This document shows positions 55,061-63,683 of a DNA stretch of 64,000 bases, in pieces. Made by a program: the position numbers and the translations under genes. Position 1 is the stretch's first letter. The number at the start of each line of letters is the position of its first letter. Under the pieces are notes generated by a model. The model made no database searches and was not told the DNA's origin. It was given only the letters and a program-made list of their open reading frames with translations. This DNA is from Arthrobacter sp. zg-Y20 (GTDB taxonomy: Bacteria > Actinomycetota > Actinomycetes > Actinomycetales > Micrococcaceae): assembly GCF_030142075.1 (NCBI RefSeq), contig NZ_CP126241.1, forward strand, positions 1,488,001 through 1,552,000, written 5' to 3'.

Positions 55061-55831
55061 ATGACCGGTGCACAGGCCCTGGGCGGCACAGTGGCCGCTG
55101 CAGTAGTGGATGTCCGCGGACTGGCCAAGGGCTTCCGCGGAGTGACCGCTTTGGAGGACGTTACGTTCTCGGTAGCAGCCGGCGAAACGTTCGGAATCCT
55201 CGGACCCAACGGGGCCGGCAAGACAACCACAGTGGAGTGCGTTACGGGTGCGCTGCGGCCGGACGCCGGGCACATCAGCGTCCTGGGAGTGGATCCCGCC
55301 GCAGACCGGGCGGCAGTGCGGGAACGGGTGGGCTACCAGCTCCAGTCCGCGGCCCTGCCCCCTGCCCTGCGGGTAGAGGAAGCGCTGCGCCTGTTCGCCG
55401 CCTTTTATCCTGCTCCGGCGGACGTGACGGACCTGCTGCGCACGGTGGGGCTCGACAAACACCGGAAGCGTCCCTTCGCCAAGTTGTCCGGCGGACAGAA
55501 GCAGCGCCTCTCGATTGCCCTTGCCCTGATTGGCAATCCGGATGTGGTGGTTTTCGACGAGCTGACCACGGGACTGGACCCGCAGGGCCGGCGCGATGTC
55601 CGGCAGCTGATTCAACGGGTGAAGGACGGCGGCATCACGGTCCTGCTGGTCACCCACTACCTCGACGACGTCGAGCGTCTCTGCGACCGCCTCGCCATCA
55701 TCGATGCCGGCCGGACACGGTTCGTCGGGACGCCGCAGGAACTTCTTTCGGCGTCCGGCGGGAACGACGGCGGTGCCGGCTCCCTTGAGGACGCTTACCT
55801 GGCATTTATCGAACAGCCTGCAGGAGAGTGA
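55061..55831 (+). CDS. ABC-2-type exporter ATPase
   Basis: 256 residues from the ATG at 55061; this start fits the promoter at 7 nt and the family start. Walker A GPNGAGKTTT, signature [10 protein letters not shown], Walker B VVVFDELTTGLDPQGRRD and H-loop LLVTHYLDD mark the CcmA/drug-exporter class. It pairs with the permease that starts 10 bp downstream. Likely roles are export of a drug, lipid or polysaccharide; the substrate is unknown. Confidence 0.93.
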   Translation: MTGAQALGGTVAAAVVDVRGLAKGFRGVTALEDVTFSVAAGETFGILGPNGAGKTTTVECVTGALRPDAGHISVLGVDPAADRAAVRERVGYQLQSAALPPALRVEEALRLFAAFYPAPADVTDLLRTVGLDKHRKRPFAKLSGGQKQRLSIALALIGNPDVVVFDELTTGLDPQGRRDVRQLIQRVKDGGITVLLVTHYLDDVERLCDRLAIIDAGRTRFVGTPQELLSASGGNDGGAGSLEDAYLAFIEQPAGE

Positions 55832-55841
55832 AGGCACGGCC

Positions 55842-56597
55842 ATGCGCACGCTCGGAGCCCTGACATCCGCTGAAGCGAAGCTTTACCTGCGCAATCCGGT
55901 GAGCATTTTCATGGCTTTGATCCTTCCCTCGGCCATCCTGCTGCTGCAGGGGTTCGTAATGCCCGGGACGACGGCGCCGATGGGTGGAAGCGATCCCCTC
56001 TATGCCAGCCTCCGCCCCATCGACCTGCTGGTTCCCCTGGCCCTTGCGGTGGCACTGTCCAGTGTGGCGGTGACCAACTATCCCTCCGCCATCAGCGGTT
56101 ACCGTGAGACCGGAGTGCTGCGCCGGCTGGGGGTGACGCCCGTGGGTGCACACCGGATCCTGTTTTCCCAGTGGATCATCAGCGCCGCTTCGCTGGCGGT
56201 GGCAGTGACCCTGGCCATGCTGCTTGCCCGGGTGGCTTTTGACAGCCTGATGCCGAGCAGCATCCCGCTGGTTGTCCTGATCCTTGCCTTCGGAACCGCC
56301 GCCATGATGGCGGTGGGATCTCTCATCGCTGCCCTCGCCGGGACCTCGCAGACGGCCTACGGTATCGGGTTCCTGGTCTTCATGGCGTGTATGTTCACTG
56401 CCGGACTGTGGACGCCCGGACCGTTGATGCCGGAGGGTATCCGCCAGATAGCGGCCTTTACCCCGCTCGGTGCCATGACCCAGGCGCTTACCGCTGCCTG
56501 GTACGGCGGGTCGGTTACGGCCTTTCCCTTCCTGGTGATGCTCGGCTGGACCGTTCCATCTGCCGTGGTGGCCGCGAAGGTTTTCCGCTGGAACTGA
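55842..56597 (+). CDS. ABC-2-type exporter permease
   Basis: 251 residues from the ATG at 55842 (GAAGG upstream). Six hydrophobic helices, with the ABC-2 start SAEAKLYLRNPVSIFMALILPS and a YRETGVLRRLGVTPVGAHRIL coupling segment. It forms the membrane part of the exporter with the preceding ATPase. Confidence 0.92.
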   Translation: MRTLGALTSAEAKLYLRNPVSIFMALILPSAILLLQGFVMPGTTAPMGGSDPLYASLRPIDLLVPLALAVALSSVAVTNYPSAISGYRETGVLRRLGVTPVGAHRILFSQWIISAASLAVAVTLAMLLARVAFDSLMPSSIPLVVLILAFGTAAMMAVGSLIAALAGTSQTAYGIGFLVFMACMFTAGLWTPGPLMPEGIRQIAAFTPLGAMTQALTAAWYGGSVTAFPFLVMLGWTVPSAVVAAKVFRWN

Positions 56598-56723
56598 CCG
56601 GGCACCTTCGGCTGCGGATCACTCTTCCTCCACCGGCGGGACTGAAGGCGGCCTGCCGGCCGTGTGTACACAGCCGCCGGGCAGGCGCTGTTACGGATTT
56701 GTGCACGCAGGAAGCCTTGCGGC

Positions 56724-58136
56724 ATGAGCACAGAACCGGCCGCCGGCACCCCGCAGAACCCATACCGCGTCTGCGCCCCGGCAGACATCCTTAGCCTGAT
56801 TCCGCACACCTTGGGCTTCGAACCACGGAACTCACTGGTGCTGCTCGCGCTATGCGGCAACCGGCTCGGCGCAACCCTGCGCCTCGACCTGCCGCCTGCG
56901 CGGGGCCTCAAGCCCGGCACCAGCGCCGCATATGCGCTCAATGCCTGCCGGTTCATGGCTTCGGACCCGCGTGCCGACGGGGTCCTGCTGGCCATGTATA
57001 CCGATGAGCCCTGGATCCAGCCCGCGCACGCACCATACCGGTCCCTGATCCGGCGCATGGCGAAGGAATTCGGTGCCGCCGGCATCCCGCTGCAGGACGG
57101 GTGGCTGGTGGGGCCGGACACCTGGCGCAACTATTTCTGTGTCCGGCCCCACTGCTGTCCCTGGCCCGGGACACCTCGGCAACAAATCGCCGACAGCATG
57201 CTCAACACCGAACTCGTGTACCGCGGGAGTGCGTACGCCTCCTCCTTGGAGAACGCGGTAGGGGAGTCCTTTCCGCCGCCGTGGGGCAACCACGAGCAGG
57301 TGGCCGAGGCCCAGGAGCGTTTCACGGCACTGGTCGGCGGGCAATGGAACGGAAAGGCGCAGTTCCGCGGAACACTGCTGCTCTGGGCAAAGGCCACCGA
57401 AACCGACGGCGCCGGATCGGGCAGTGCAGACCCGGGCAGTGCTGACCCGGGTCTTGCGGGCTCCGGAGACCCGGCCCCTGCCGGAGACTCCGCCCCTGCC
57501 GTCGCAACCCGGCTGCGGGAGGACCCGGAACTGGCTGGTTTCCTGCTGGCAAGCCTGCAGGACCGCTCCGTCCGGGACACGCTGCTGGTTTTGGGCGCGG
57601 CCGGCGCCCAGGCTGCCCTGGCCGGGGCGGAAGCCAACGGCCTCACCTCCCGGCAGGCGCAGCCGCCGGTATTCCCGGCGCCTGCACTGCCTTCGGAGCC
57701 GCTGCATTCGGAGCCTTTGCCTTCCGAGCCGCTGCGGGGAACACGGGCCCACGGGACGCTTGCACCCGTGCCCTTTGCCGGGCAGGACATGGGCCGGGCA
57801 GAGGGGCGACCAACGGCAGCAGCGGATTTTCGGAACATCCTGGTGGGCACGAGCCCGACGGTCCCGGATTGGAACCTGCTGGACCGAACCTACGCGGTGT
57901 TCAGGGACCTTGTTCCGGTGGCCGCAGGAGACCCAAAAGCGGCGCTGCTCTGTCTCTTGGCGTGGATCGAATGGGCCCGCGGACGCGGATCCCGCTCTGA
58001 TGTTTTCCTGCAGCACGCTTTGGACGAGTCGCCGGGCTACCGGCTGGCGCTGCTGCTGCGGGAACTACTGGGAACCGGTGTCCTGCCGGACTGGGCCCGC
58101 TCCCGGGCCGGCTCATGGCCGGGGGAACCGGGGTAA
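56724..58136 (+). CDS. DUF4192 protein
   Basis: 470 residues from the ATG at 56724. The DUF4192 domain shows ADILSLIPHTLGFEPRNSLVLLALCGNRLGATLRLDLP, LLAMYTDEPW and GWLVGPDTWRNYFC, with the last part (about 380-450) typical of the family. Between these lies a low-complexity insert (GSADPGSADPGLAGSGD and repeats of ALPSEPL, about 235-345). The domain is restricted to Actinobacteria and has no known function; it lies next to sigA here. Confidence 0.85.
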   Translation: MSTEPAAGTPQNPYRVCAPADILSLIPHTLGFEPRNSLVLLALCGNRLGATLRLDLPPARGLKPGTSAAYALNACRFMASDPRADGVLLAMYTDEPWIQPAHAPYRSLIRRMAKEFGAAGIPLQDGWLVGPDTWRNYFCVRPHCCPWPGTPRQQIADSMLNTELVYRGSAYASSLENAVGESFPPPWGNHEQVAEAQERFTALVGGQWNGKAQFRGTLLLWAKATETDGAGSGSADPGSADPGLAGSGDPAPAGDSAPAVATRLREDPELAGFLLASLQDRSVRDTLLVLGAAGAQAALAGAEANGLTSRQAQPPVFPAPALPSEPLHSEPLPSEPLRGTRAHGTLAPVPFAGQDMGRAEGRPTAAADFRNILVGTSPTVPDWNLLDRTYAVFRDLVPVAAGDPKAALLCLLAWIEWARGRGSRSDVFLQHALDESPGYRLALLLRELLGTGVLPDWARSRAGSWPGEPG

Positions 58137-58542
58137 CAGGGGTAGCCGGGGGAGTGTTGAGAGCAGTGGAGCATGCAAATGTGACGGCTCCGGGAGCGGG
58201 GGACGGCGGCGAACGGGAGTCCGGGCTGCGGATGGAGAAGGGCCGCGCCGGAACGGGACTGCATGATGCGCAAGCCCCGTGCCGTAGCTGCGGATGCCCG
58301 CACCGGTGCTGTGGCAGGACGGAAAACGTGCGACAATGGGAACCGAGACCCGGTCGGGTTCGTGTATCAAGTGTCCTTTGAACTGCCAGCCCATGTGGCG
58401 GACGGAACAAAACACCGGCGCTGCGTGTTCTACCAAGAACATGCCGAGCTGACATCACTTGGATTGAAGCACGGACTTGACAGGGTCATAGTGGTGTTGC
58501 CCCCAATGGCGGTGCCACAACCCGCCGTATGAAAGGTTTTCT
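58137..58542 (+). promoter_or_regulatory. sigA upstream region (406 bp)
   Basis: No credible gene lies here. The best promoter is TTGAAG (58464-58469), a 17-bp spacer and CATAGT (58487-58492), giving a leader of about 45 nt. A consensus -35 TTGACA lies inside the spacer (58477-58482) but has no matching -10. A further -10-like GACAAT is near 58332. GAAAGG (58531-58536) is the ribosome-binding site for the GTG start. Confidence 0.55.
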
Positions 58543-59868
58543 GTGTCGCCGAGAAAGACAACTGCAGTCGAAGAGACTGACACTGCACAAAAGCGCACTG
58601 CCGCAGCTGACGCCCCCTCCGTGACGGCCGTCAAGGAGCCCGCTTCCGGCGAAAAGACCGCTGCCAAGACGGCCCGCAAGCCTGCTGCCAAGAAGGCACC
58701 GGCAAAGGCCGGCACAGCGGCCGCAGGTCGAAAGACCTCCACCAAAACGGCAAAGCCGGCCAAGGGTGCCAAGTCGGAAGCCGAGGACGAGCTGCACGAC
58801 GAGCCGGCCGACGTCGAACCCGACGCTGACGCCGTCGAAGCTGCCGATCCCGCAGCCGATGCCGCACCCACAGGGTCCGGTTTTGTGTACTCCGACGCCG
58901 ACGACGACGATGCCCCTGCACAGCAGGTTGTGTCCGCCGGTGCCACTGCCGATCCGGTCAAGGACTACCTGAAGCAGATCGGCAAGGTTGCCCTGCTGAA
59001 CGCCGAGCAGGAAGTTGACCTCGCACTGCGGATCGAAGCCGGCCTGTTTGCTGACGAAAAGCTTGCCGCCGATGAGCTTCTGCCGGCTGAGAAGCAGATG
59101 GACCCCAAGCTCAAGCGTGAGCTGCAGTGGGTGTCCCACGACGGAAAGCGTGCCAAGAACCACCTCCTCGAAGCCAACCTCCGCCTGGTGGTCTCCCTGG
59201 CCAAGCGGTACACCGGCCGCGGCATGCTCTTCCTTGACCTGATCCAGGAAGGCAACCTGGGCCTGATCCGTGCGGTCGAGAAGTTCGACTACACCAAGGG
59301 CTTCAAGTTCTCCACGTACGCCACCTGGTGGATCCGCCAGGCCATCACCCGTGCCATGGCCGACCAGGCCCGCACCATCCGTATTCCGGTGCACATGGTG
59401 GAGGTCATCAACAAGCTGGCCCGCGTGCAGCGCCAGATGCTCCAGGACCTGGGCCGCGAGCCCGCTCCGGAAGAACTGGCCCTGGAACTGGACATGACCC
59501 CTGAAAAGGTTGTGGAAGTGCAGAAGTACGGCCGCGAGCCGATCTCCCTGCACACCCCGCTGGGTGAAGACGGCGACTCCGAGTTCGGTGACCTCATTGA
59601 GGATTCCGAAGCTGTTGTCCCCGCCGACGCCGTGAGCTTCACGCTCCTGCAGGAGCAGCTGCACTCGGTTCTGGACACGCTCTCCGAGCGTGAAGCCGGC
59701 GTAGTTGCCATGCGTTTCGGCCTGACCGACGGCCAGCCCAAGACCCTGGACGAAATCGGCAAGGTGTACGGGGTTACCCGCGAACGCATCCGCCAGATCG
59801 AATCCAAGACCATGTCCAAGCTGCGCCACCCGTCGCGGTCCCAGGTCCTGCGGGATTACCTGGACTAA
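58543..59868 (+). CDS. sigA: Principal RNA polymerase sigma factor (SigA/HrdB)
   Basis: 441 residues from GTG. The first 125 residues are an Ala/Lys-rich then acidic region, typical of actinobacterial SigA. The core follows: region 1.2 [21 protein letters not shown], region 2 with [37 protein letters not shown], 2.4 [23 protein letters not shown], region 3, and region 4 with [21 protein letters not shown]. It directs transcription from most housekeeping promoters, including the -35/-10 elements noted in this window. Confidence 0.98.
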   Translation: MSPRKTTAVEETDTAQKRTAAADAPSVTAVKEPASGEKTAAKTARKPAAKKAPAKAGTAAAGRKTSTKTAKPAKGAKSEAEDELHDEPADVEPDADAVEAADPAADAAPTGSGFVYSDADDDDAPAQQVVSAGATADPVKDYLKQIGKVALLNAEQEVDLALRIEAGLFADEKLAADELLPAEKQMDPKLKRELQWVSHDGKRAKNHLLEANLRLVVSLAKRYTGRGMLFLDLIQEGNLGLIRAVEKFDYTKGFKFSTYATWWIRQAITRAMADQARTIRIPVHMVEVINKLARVQRQMLQDLGREPAPEELALELDMTPEKVVEVQKYGREPISLHTPLGEDGDSEFGDLIEDSEAVVPADAVSFTLLQEQLHSVLDTLSEREAGVVAMRFGLTDGQPKTLDEIGKVYGVTRERIRQIESKTMSKLRHPSRSQVLRDYLD

Positions 59869-59966
59869 AAGACACTGCGGGCTCGTCCCGGCAGCCGGCA
59901 CTCCGTTACGCTCCGGCGGACGGGGTGCCGCTGTGTTTAAGCCCGGGGCACATGTGCACATAGCAA

Positions 59967-60000
59967 AAGAAGTCCCCTTCCGGTTGGAAGGGGACTTCTT
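59967..60000. terminator. Bidirectional terminator sigA / DUF7455 gene
   Basis: A perfect 15-bp stem (AAGAAGTCCCCTTCC at 59967-59981 and its complement at 59986-60000) with a GGTT loop. A- and T-runs flank it on both strands. Confidence 0.9.
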
Positions 60001-60060
60001 CAAGCTTGGTACGCGCTGCCCGCACCTGCGCGGACGCTGCAGCGGTGGTTCTGCCGGTAA

Positions 60061-60282
60061 TTACTCCGCAGGAACCGGCGCCTTCTCGTTCAGGCGAGCG
60101 GTTTCATCCTGCCATTCCGAAGTGAGCGGGCGAAGGTTTGCCTCGACCGCCCGTGCGTGGTGTCCGCAGAAAAGCAGTTCCCCACCGGAGGATTCCAGTA
60201 CGGCACGTACGTATGCCTGTGCGCCGCAACGATCGCAGCGGTCCAGGCTGTTCAGCTCACGGGTTGCTACTGCTGCTGTCAT
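60061..60282 (-). CDS. DUF7455 small zinc-ribbon-like protein
   Basis: 73 residues from the ATG at 60282 (GAGGAGG upstream). It carries CDRCGAQAYVRA and LLFCGHHAR, a compact CxxC...CxHH-type metal site. The family is found next to sigA/sigB throughout Actinobacteria (I recall Rv2708c). A role is not established; a nucleic-acid or RNA polymerase partner is possible. Confidence 0.88.
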   Translation of the reverse strand: MTAAVATRELNSLDRCDRCGAQAYVRAVLESSGGELLFCGHHARAVEANLRPLTSEWQDETARLNEKAPVPAE

Positions 60283-60474
60283 GAGTTGCCTCCTCAAGGG
60301 TGTTGATACTTCATATAACCATCTTTGCCGGCCCAGCCATGGCAGGTTCGGCCGCCTTTCGCTCTGCGCGTACCATTTGGCCGGGGCGGTGTGGGCAGTC
60401 TCACTGCTGCTGAGTCGCTGACAGGTTCTGTCACCGCCGGGGATTAACCTTGTAGGAGTCCGGGTTGTTCCCGG

Positions 60475-60518
60475 ACATTGATCCGTTTGACACTGATCCG
60501 TCTACATTGATCCGTTTG
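60475..60518 (+). repeat. Direct repeats overlapping the ParE/GyrB-like gene promoter
   Basis: ACATTGATCCGTTTG occurs twice (60475-60489 and 60504-60518), with a third shorter copy ACTGATCCGT between (60492-60501). The TGATCCGT cores are spaced 15 and 14 bp. The array includes the best -35-like TTGACA (60487-60492) and TTGATC, so it overlaps the promoter of the topoisomerase gene. Confidence 0.6.
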
Positions 60519-60554
60519 TTGGCCAGCGGCCGATACCAAGGAGTTTCATCGCAC

Positions 60555-62666
60555 GTGGCGCCCCCAAGTTCGAACTACACAGCCCGGCACCTCTCCGTCT
60601 TGGAAGGGCTCGAAGCTGTCCGCAAGCGTCCGGGTATGTACATCGGTTCCACGGATTCCCGCGGCCTTATGCACTGCCTCTGGGAAATCATCGACAACTC
60701 CGTGGATGAGGCACTGGCCGGGTTTGGCCAAAGCATCAAAGTGATCCTGCACCCGGACGGCTCCGTGGAGATCCACGACGACGGACGCGGCATCCCGGTG
60801 GACATTGAACCGAAAACCGGGCTCTCCGGCGTCGAAGTGGTATTCACCAAGCTCCATGCCGGCGGCAAGTTCGGCGGCGGCTCCTACGCTGCCTCCGGCG
60901 GCCTGCACGGCGTCGGCGCCAGCGTGGTCAACGCCCTGTCCTCGCGGTTGGACGTCCAGGTGGACCGTGCCGGCAAGACCTACCAGATGGCTTTCCGCCG
61001 CGGCGAGCCCGGGCACTTTGCCGACACCGGCAAGAACCCCGCACCGGAGGCGAAATTCACCCCGTCCCCGGAAAGTTCGCCCCTGGAAGTGGTGGGCAAG
61101 GCCAAACGCGGCGTCACCGGCACGCGGATCCGGTACTGGGCGGACCGGCAGATCTTCACCCCGGACGCCAAGTTCTCCTACACCGAGCTGCAGTCCCGTG
61201 CCCGCCAGACCTCCTTCCTGGTGCCCGGTCTGCGCATCACCCTCCGCGACGAGCGCCGGCTGCCCGGTACCCCGGGCGAGAACGGTCCGGTGGAAGAGGT
61301 CTTCCACCACGACGGCGGCATTGCGGAATTTGTCGACTACCTGGCGGCCGACGCCGCCGTGACGGACATCTGGCGCCTCCACGGCACGGGCAAGTTCAAG
61401 GAATCAGTGCCTGTGCTGGACGACAGCGGGCACAGCAGGATCACCGAGATCGAGCGCGAGTGCGAAGTGGACATTGCCCTGCGGTGGGGCATCGGATACG
61501 AAACCAACATCCGGTCCTTCGTCAACATCATTGCCACGCCCAAGGGCGGCACCCACCAGACCGGCTTTGAGCAGGGCCTGCTCAAGACCTTCCGCAAGGT
61601 CATCGAAGCCAATGCCCGCAAGCTGAAGGCGGGCAACGACAAGATCGAAAAGGACGATGTCTTCGCCGGACTGACCGCGGTGCTGACGGTCCGGCTGGCC
61701 GAACCGCAGTTCGAGGGCCAGACAAAGGAAATCCTGGGCACCTCCGCGGTCCGTGCCATCGTCACCAAGGTGGTGGAGAAGGAAATCACCGCCCGGCTGA
61801 ACTCCACGGCGCGTGCGGACAAGACCCAGTCCGCGCAGCTGCTGGAAAAGGTGGTGGCGGAGATGAAGTCGAGAATCTCTGCCCGCGTGCACAAGGAAAC
61901 CCAGCGCCGCAAGAACGCGCTGGAGACCTCCACCATGCCCGCCAAACTGGCGGACTGCCGGATCGATGACCAGGAGCGCTCCGAACTCTTCATCGTCGAG
62001 GGCGACAGCGCCCTGGGCACCGCCAAGCTGGCGCGGTCCTCGGACTACCAGGCGCTGCTGCCCATCCGCGGCAAGATCCTGAACGTGCAGAAGGCGTCCG
62101 TGGCGGACATGCTCTCCAACGCCGAGTGCGCCGCCCTGATCCAGGTAGTGGGCGCCGGCTCCGGCCGCAGCTTCCAGTTGGACGCGGCACGGTACGGCAA
62201 AGTCATTTTCATGACGGACGCCGACGTCGACGGCGCGCACATCCGTACGCTGCTGCTGACCCTGTTCTTCCGCTACATGCGTCCGCTGGTCGAAGCCGGA
62301 CGTGTGTACGCGGCGGTTCCGCCGCTGCACCGGGTGGAGGTCATCAACGCGGGTTCCAAGAGCAACGAGATGGTCTACACCTACAGCGAGAAGGAACTGC
62401 ACCAGGTCCTGGCAAGCCTTGAAAAGGAGGGCAAGCGGTACAAGGAGCCCATCCAGCGGTACAAGGGACTGGGCGAAATGGATGCCGGCCAGCTGGCGGA
62501 AACCACCATGGACCCCCGGCACCGTACCCTGCGCCGGGTACGGATCTCGGAGGCTGCAGCAGCGGAGCACGCCTTCGAACTGCTGATGGGAAGCGACGTT
62601 GCCCCGCGCAAGGACTTCATCATTGCAGGCGCAGCCATGCTGGACCGGGACCGCATCGACGCCTAG
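60555..62666 (+). CDS. parE: Type IIA topoisomerase subunit B (ParE/GyrB-like)
   Basis: 703 residues from the GTG at 60555 (AAGGAG 11 nt upstream; the frame extends 30 residues further without conservation). GHKL ATPase: EIIDNSVDEALAG, DDGRGIPVD and GGLHGVGASVVNALS. Transducer QTS-like GGTHQTGFEQG. TOPRIM: LFIVEGDSALGTAKLARS and TDADVDGAHIRTLLL. EGDSALG instead of the usual EGDSAGG is the form I associate with the actinobacterial ParE-like copy near sigA. A partner A subunit is outside the window. Confidence 0.92.
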   Translation: MAPPSSNYTARHLSVLEGLEAVRKRPGMYIGSTDSRGLMHCLWEIIDNSVDEALAGFGQSIKVILHPDGSVEIHDDGRGIPVDIEPKTGLSGVEVVFTKLHAGGKFGGGSYAASGGLHGVGASVVNALSSRLDVQVDRAGKTYQMAFRRGEPGHFADTGKNPAPEAKFTPSPESSPLEVVGKAKRGVTGTRIRYWADRQIFTPDAKFSYTELQSRARQTSFLVPGLRITLRDERRLPGTPGENGPVEEVFHHDGGIAEFVDYLAADAAVTDIWRLHGTGKFKESVPVLDDSGHSRITEIERECEVDIALRWGIGYETNIRSFVNIIATPKGGTHQTGFEQGLLKTFRKVIEANARKLKAGNDKIEKDDVFAGLTAVLTVRLAEPQFEGQTKEILGTSAVRAIVTKVVEKEITARLNSTARADKTQSAQLLEKVVAEMKSRISARVHKETQRRKNALETSTMPAKLADCRIDDQERSELFIVEGDSALGTAKLARSSDYQALLPIRGKILNVQKASVADMLSNAECAALIQVVGAGSGRSFQLDAARYGKVIFMTDADVDGAHIRTLLLTLFFRYMRPLVEAGRVYAAVPPLHRVEVINAGSKSNEMVYTYSEKELHQVLASLEKEGKRYKEPIQRYKGLGEMDAGQLAETTMDPRHRTLRRVRISEAAAAEHAFELLMGSDVAPRKDFIIAGAAMLDRDRIDA

Positions 62667-62691
62667 CGGTGCGCCGGGTCGGGGCAGGGAC

Positions 62692-63666
62692 TTAGTCCAG
62701 CAGGCCCGGAGCGATCAGCAGTGTGGTCGGGACGGCCAGCAGCAGGACCGAGAGGCACAGCACGCACACCTGCTGCCAGCGCGGGAGCGGCGGCTGCGGC
62801 GTCAGCAGCCGGCTGAGCCTGCCGGCTGTGCCCAGCGGTTCCTGGAAGTCCGGGCCGCCCAGGGCAGCCGGAGAGTTGGACGCCGGCGCTGCCGGCGTCT
62901 CCCGGCCAGGTGCGGGGCTGCCGGAACCCACTATGGCAACCGAACGCACCAGGGTTAGCCGGTCCACCTTCCGCAGCGCCTCATCATCTGCGAGCATTTC
63001 GATCAGTTCGTTGACCGACCGCTGCGCCATCAGTGAGGTCGGCAGCCACGGCAGCGCCGCGCGCCAGGCCGCGAACGCCCACAGCAGCAGGTGGTGGTGC
63101 TGAGCCAGATGCGCCCGCTCATGGGTCAGGACGGCGGAAAGCTCATCCTCGGAGAGCATGTTCAGCAGCCCGTCGGACAGGACGGTGACCGAGCGTGCGC
63201 CGCCGGGCAGGCAGTAGGCCACCGGCGTGGGGTGCTGGATCACCAAGGTGGCCGGTGCGTCCGAGGAGGGGGAGCTGAGCAGGTTCAGCATGTCCCGGTG
63301 CCGCCGCCGGCCGCGGAGAATGCGGTACCAGGTCAGCAGCAGGGTAAAGACCAAATGGGCGCTCAACAAAGATGCGGCGCTGAGGGCGAACACGTGGACC
63401 AAGCCGAGTTCGCTCGCCGGGGCGCCGGCCACCAGGATGGCCCAGAGGCCCTGCAGCCCGTCCAGCAAGTTGTTGCCCAGCGGTTCCAGGCCCCAGGTCA
63501 GCATGGCGCCGATCATCGACAGTCCGCCGGCGAGGGCTATGGCCTGCCACAGGACCATGGCCGTGAAGGGGGAGCGCGCGGGCCACTTTGCCCGCGAGAG
63601 GAGAATGGGCACGGGCCACGCCAGGATAATCGCCAGCGCGGCCAGTGCGTAGGAAGCCCAGAACAC
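62692..63666 (-). CDS. M56-family membrane metallopeptidase (BlaR1-like)
   Basis: 324 residues. N-terminal membrane helices (about 3-22, 32-58, 88-112) precede the zinc site LTHERAHLAQHHH (HExxH), followed by an AWRAALPWLP membrane-associated segment, DDEALRKVDRL and a last helix (about 298-320). It lacks the C-terminal penicillin-sensor domain of BlaR1, as do many actinobacterial members. It probably cleaves the adjacent BlaI-type repressor or another target in response to a cell-envelope signal. Start 17 bp after the repressor gene. Confidence 0.9.
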   Translation of the reverse strand: MFWASYALAALAIILAWPVPILLSRAKWPARSPFTAMVLWQAIALAGGLSMIGAMLTWGLEPLGNNLLDGLQGLWAILVAGAPASELGLVHVFALSAASLLSAHLVFTLLLTWYRILRGRRRHRDMLNLLSSPSSDAPATLVIQHPTPVAYCLPGGARSVTVLSDGLLNMLSEDELSAVLTHERAHLAQHHHLLLWAFAAWRAALPWLPTSLMAQRSVNELIEMLADDEALRKVDRLTLVRSVAIVGSGSPAPGRETPAAPASNSPAALGGPDFQEPLGTAGRLSRLLTPQPPLPRWQQVCVLCLSVLLLAVPTTLLIAPGLLD

Positions 63667-63683
63667 TCTGTTGGTGCCGCTGC

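Noticed and set aside
58263-58532. 89-residue open frame upstream of sigA
   Set aside because: It overlaps the best sigA promoter and the ribosome-binding site, has no Shine-Dalgarno of its own, and shows no domain.
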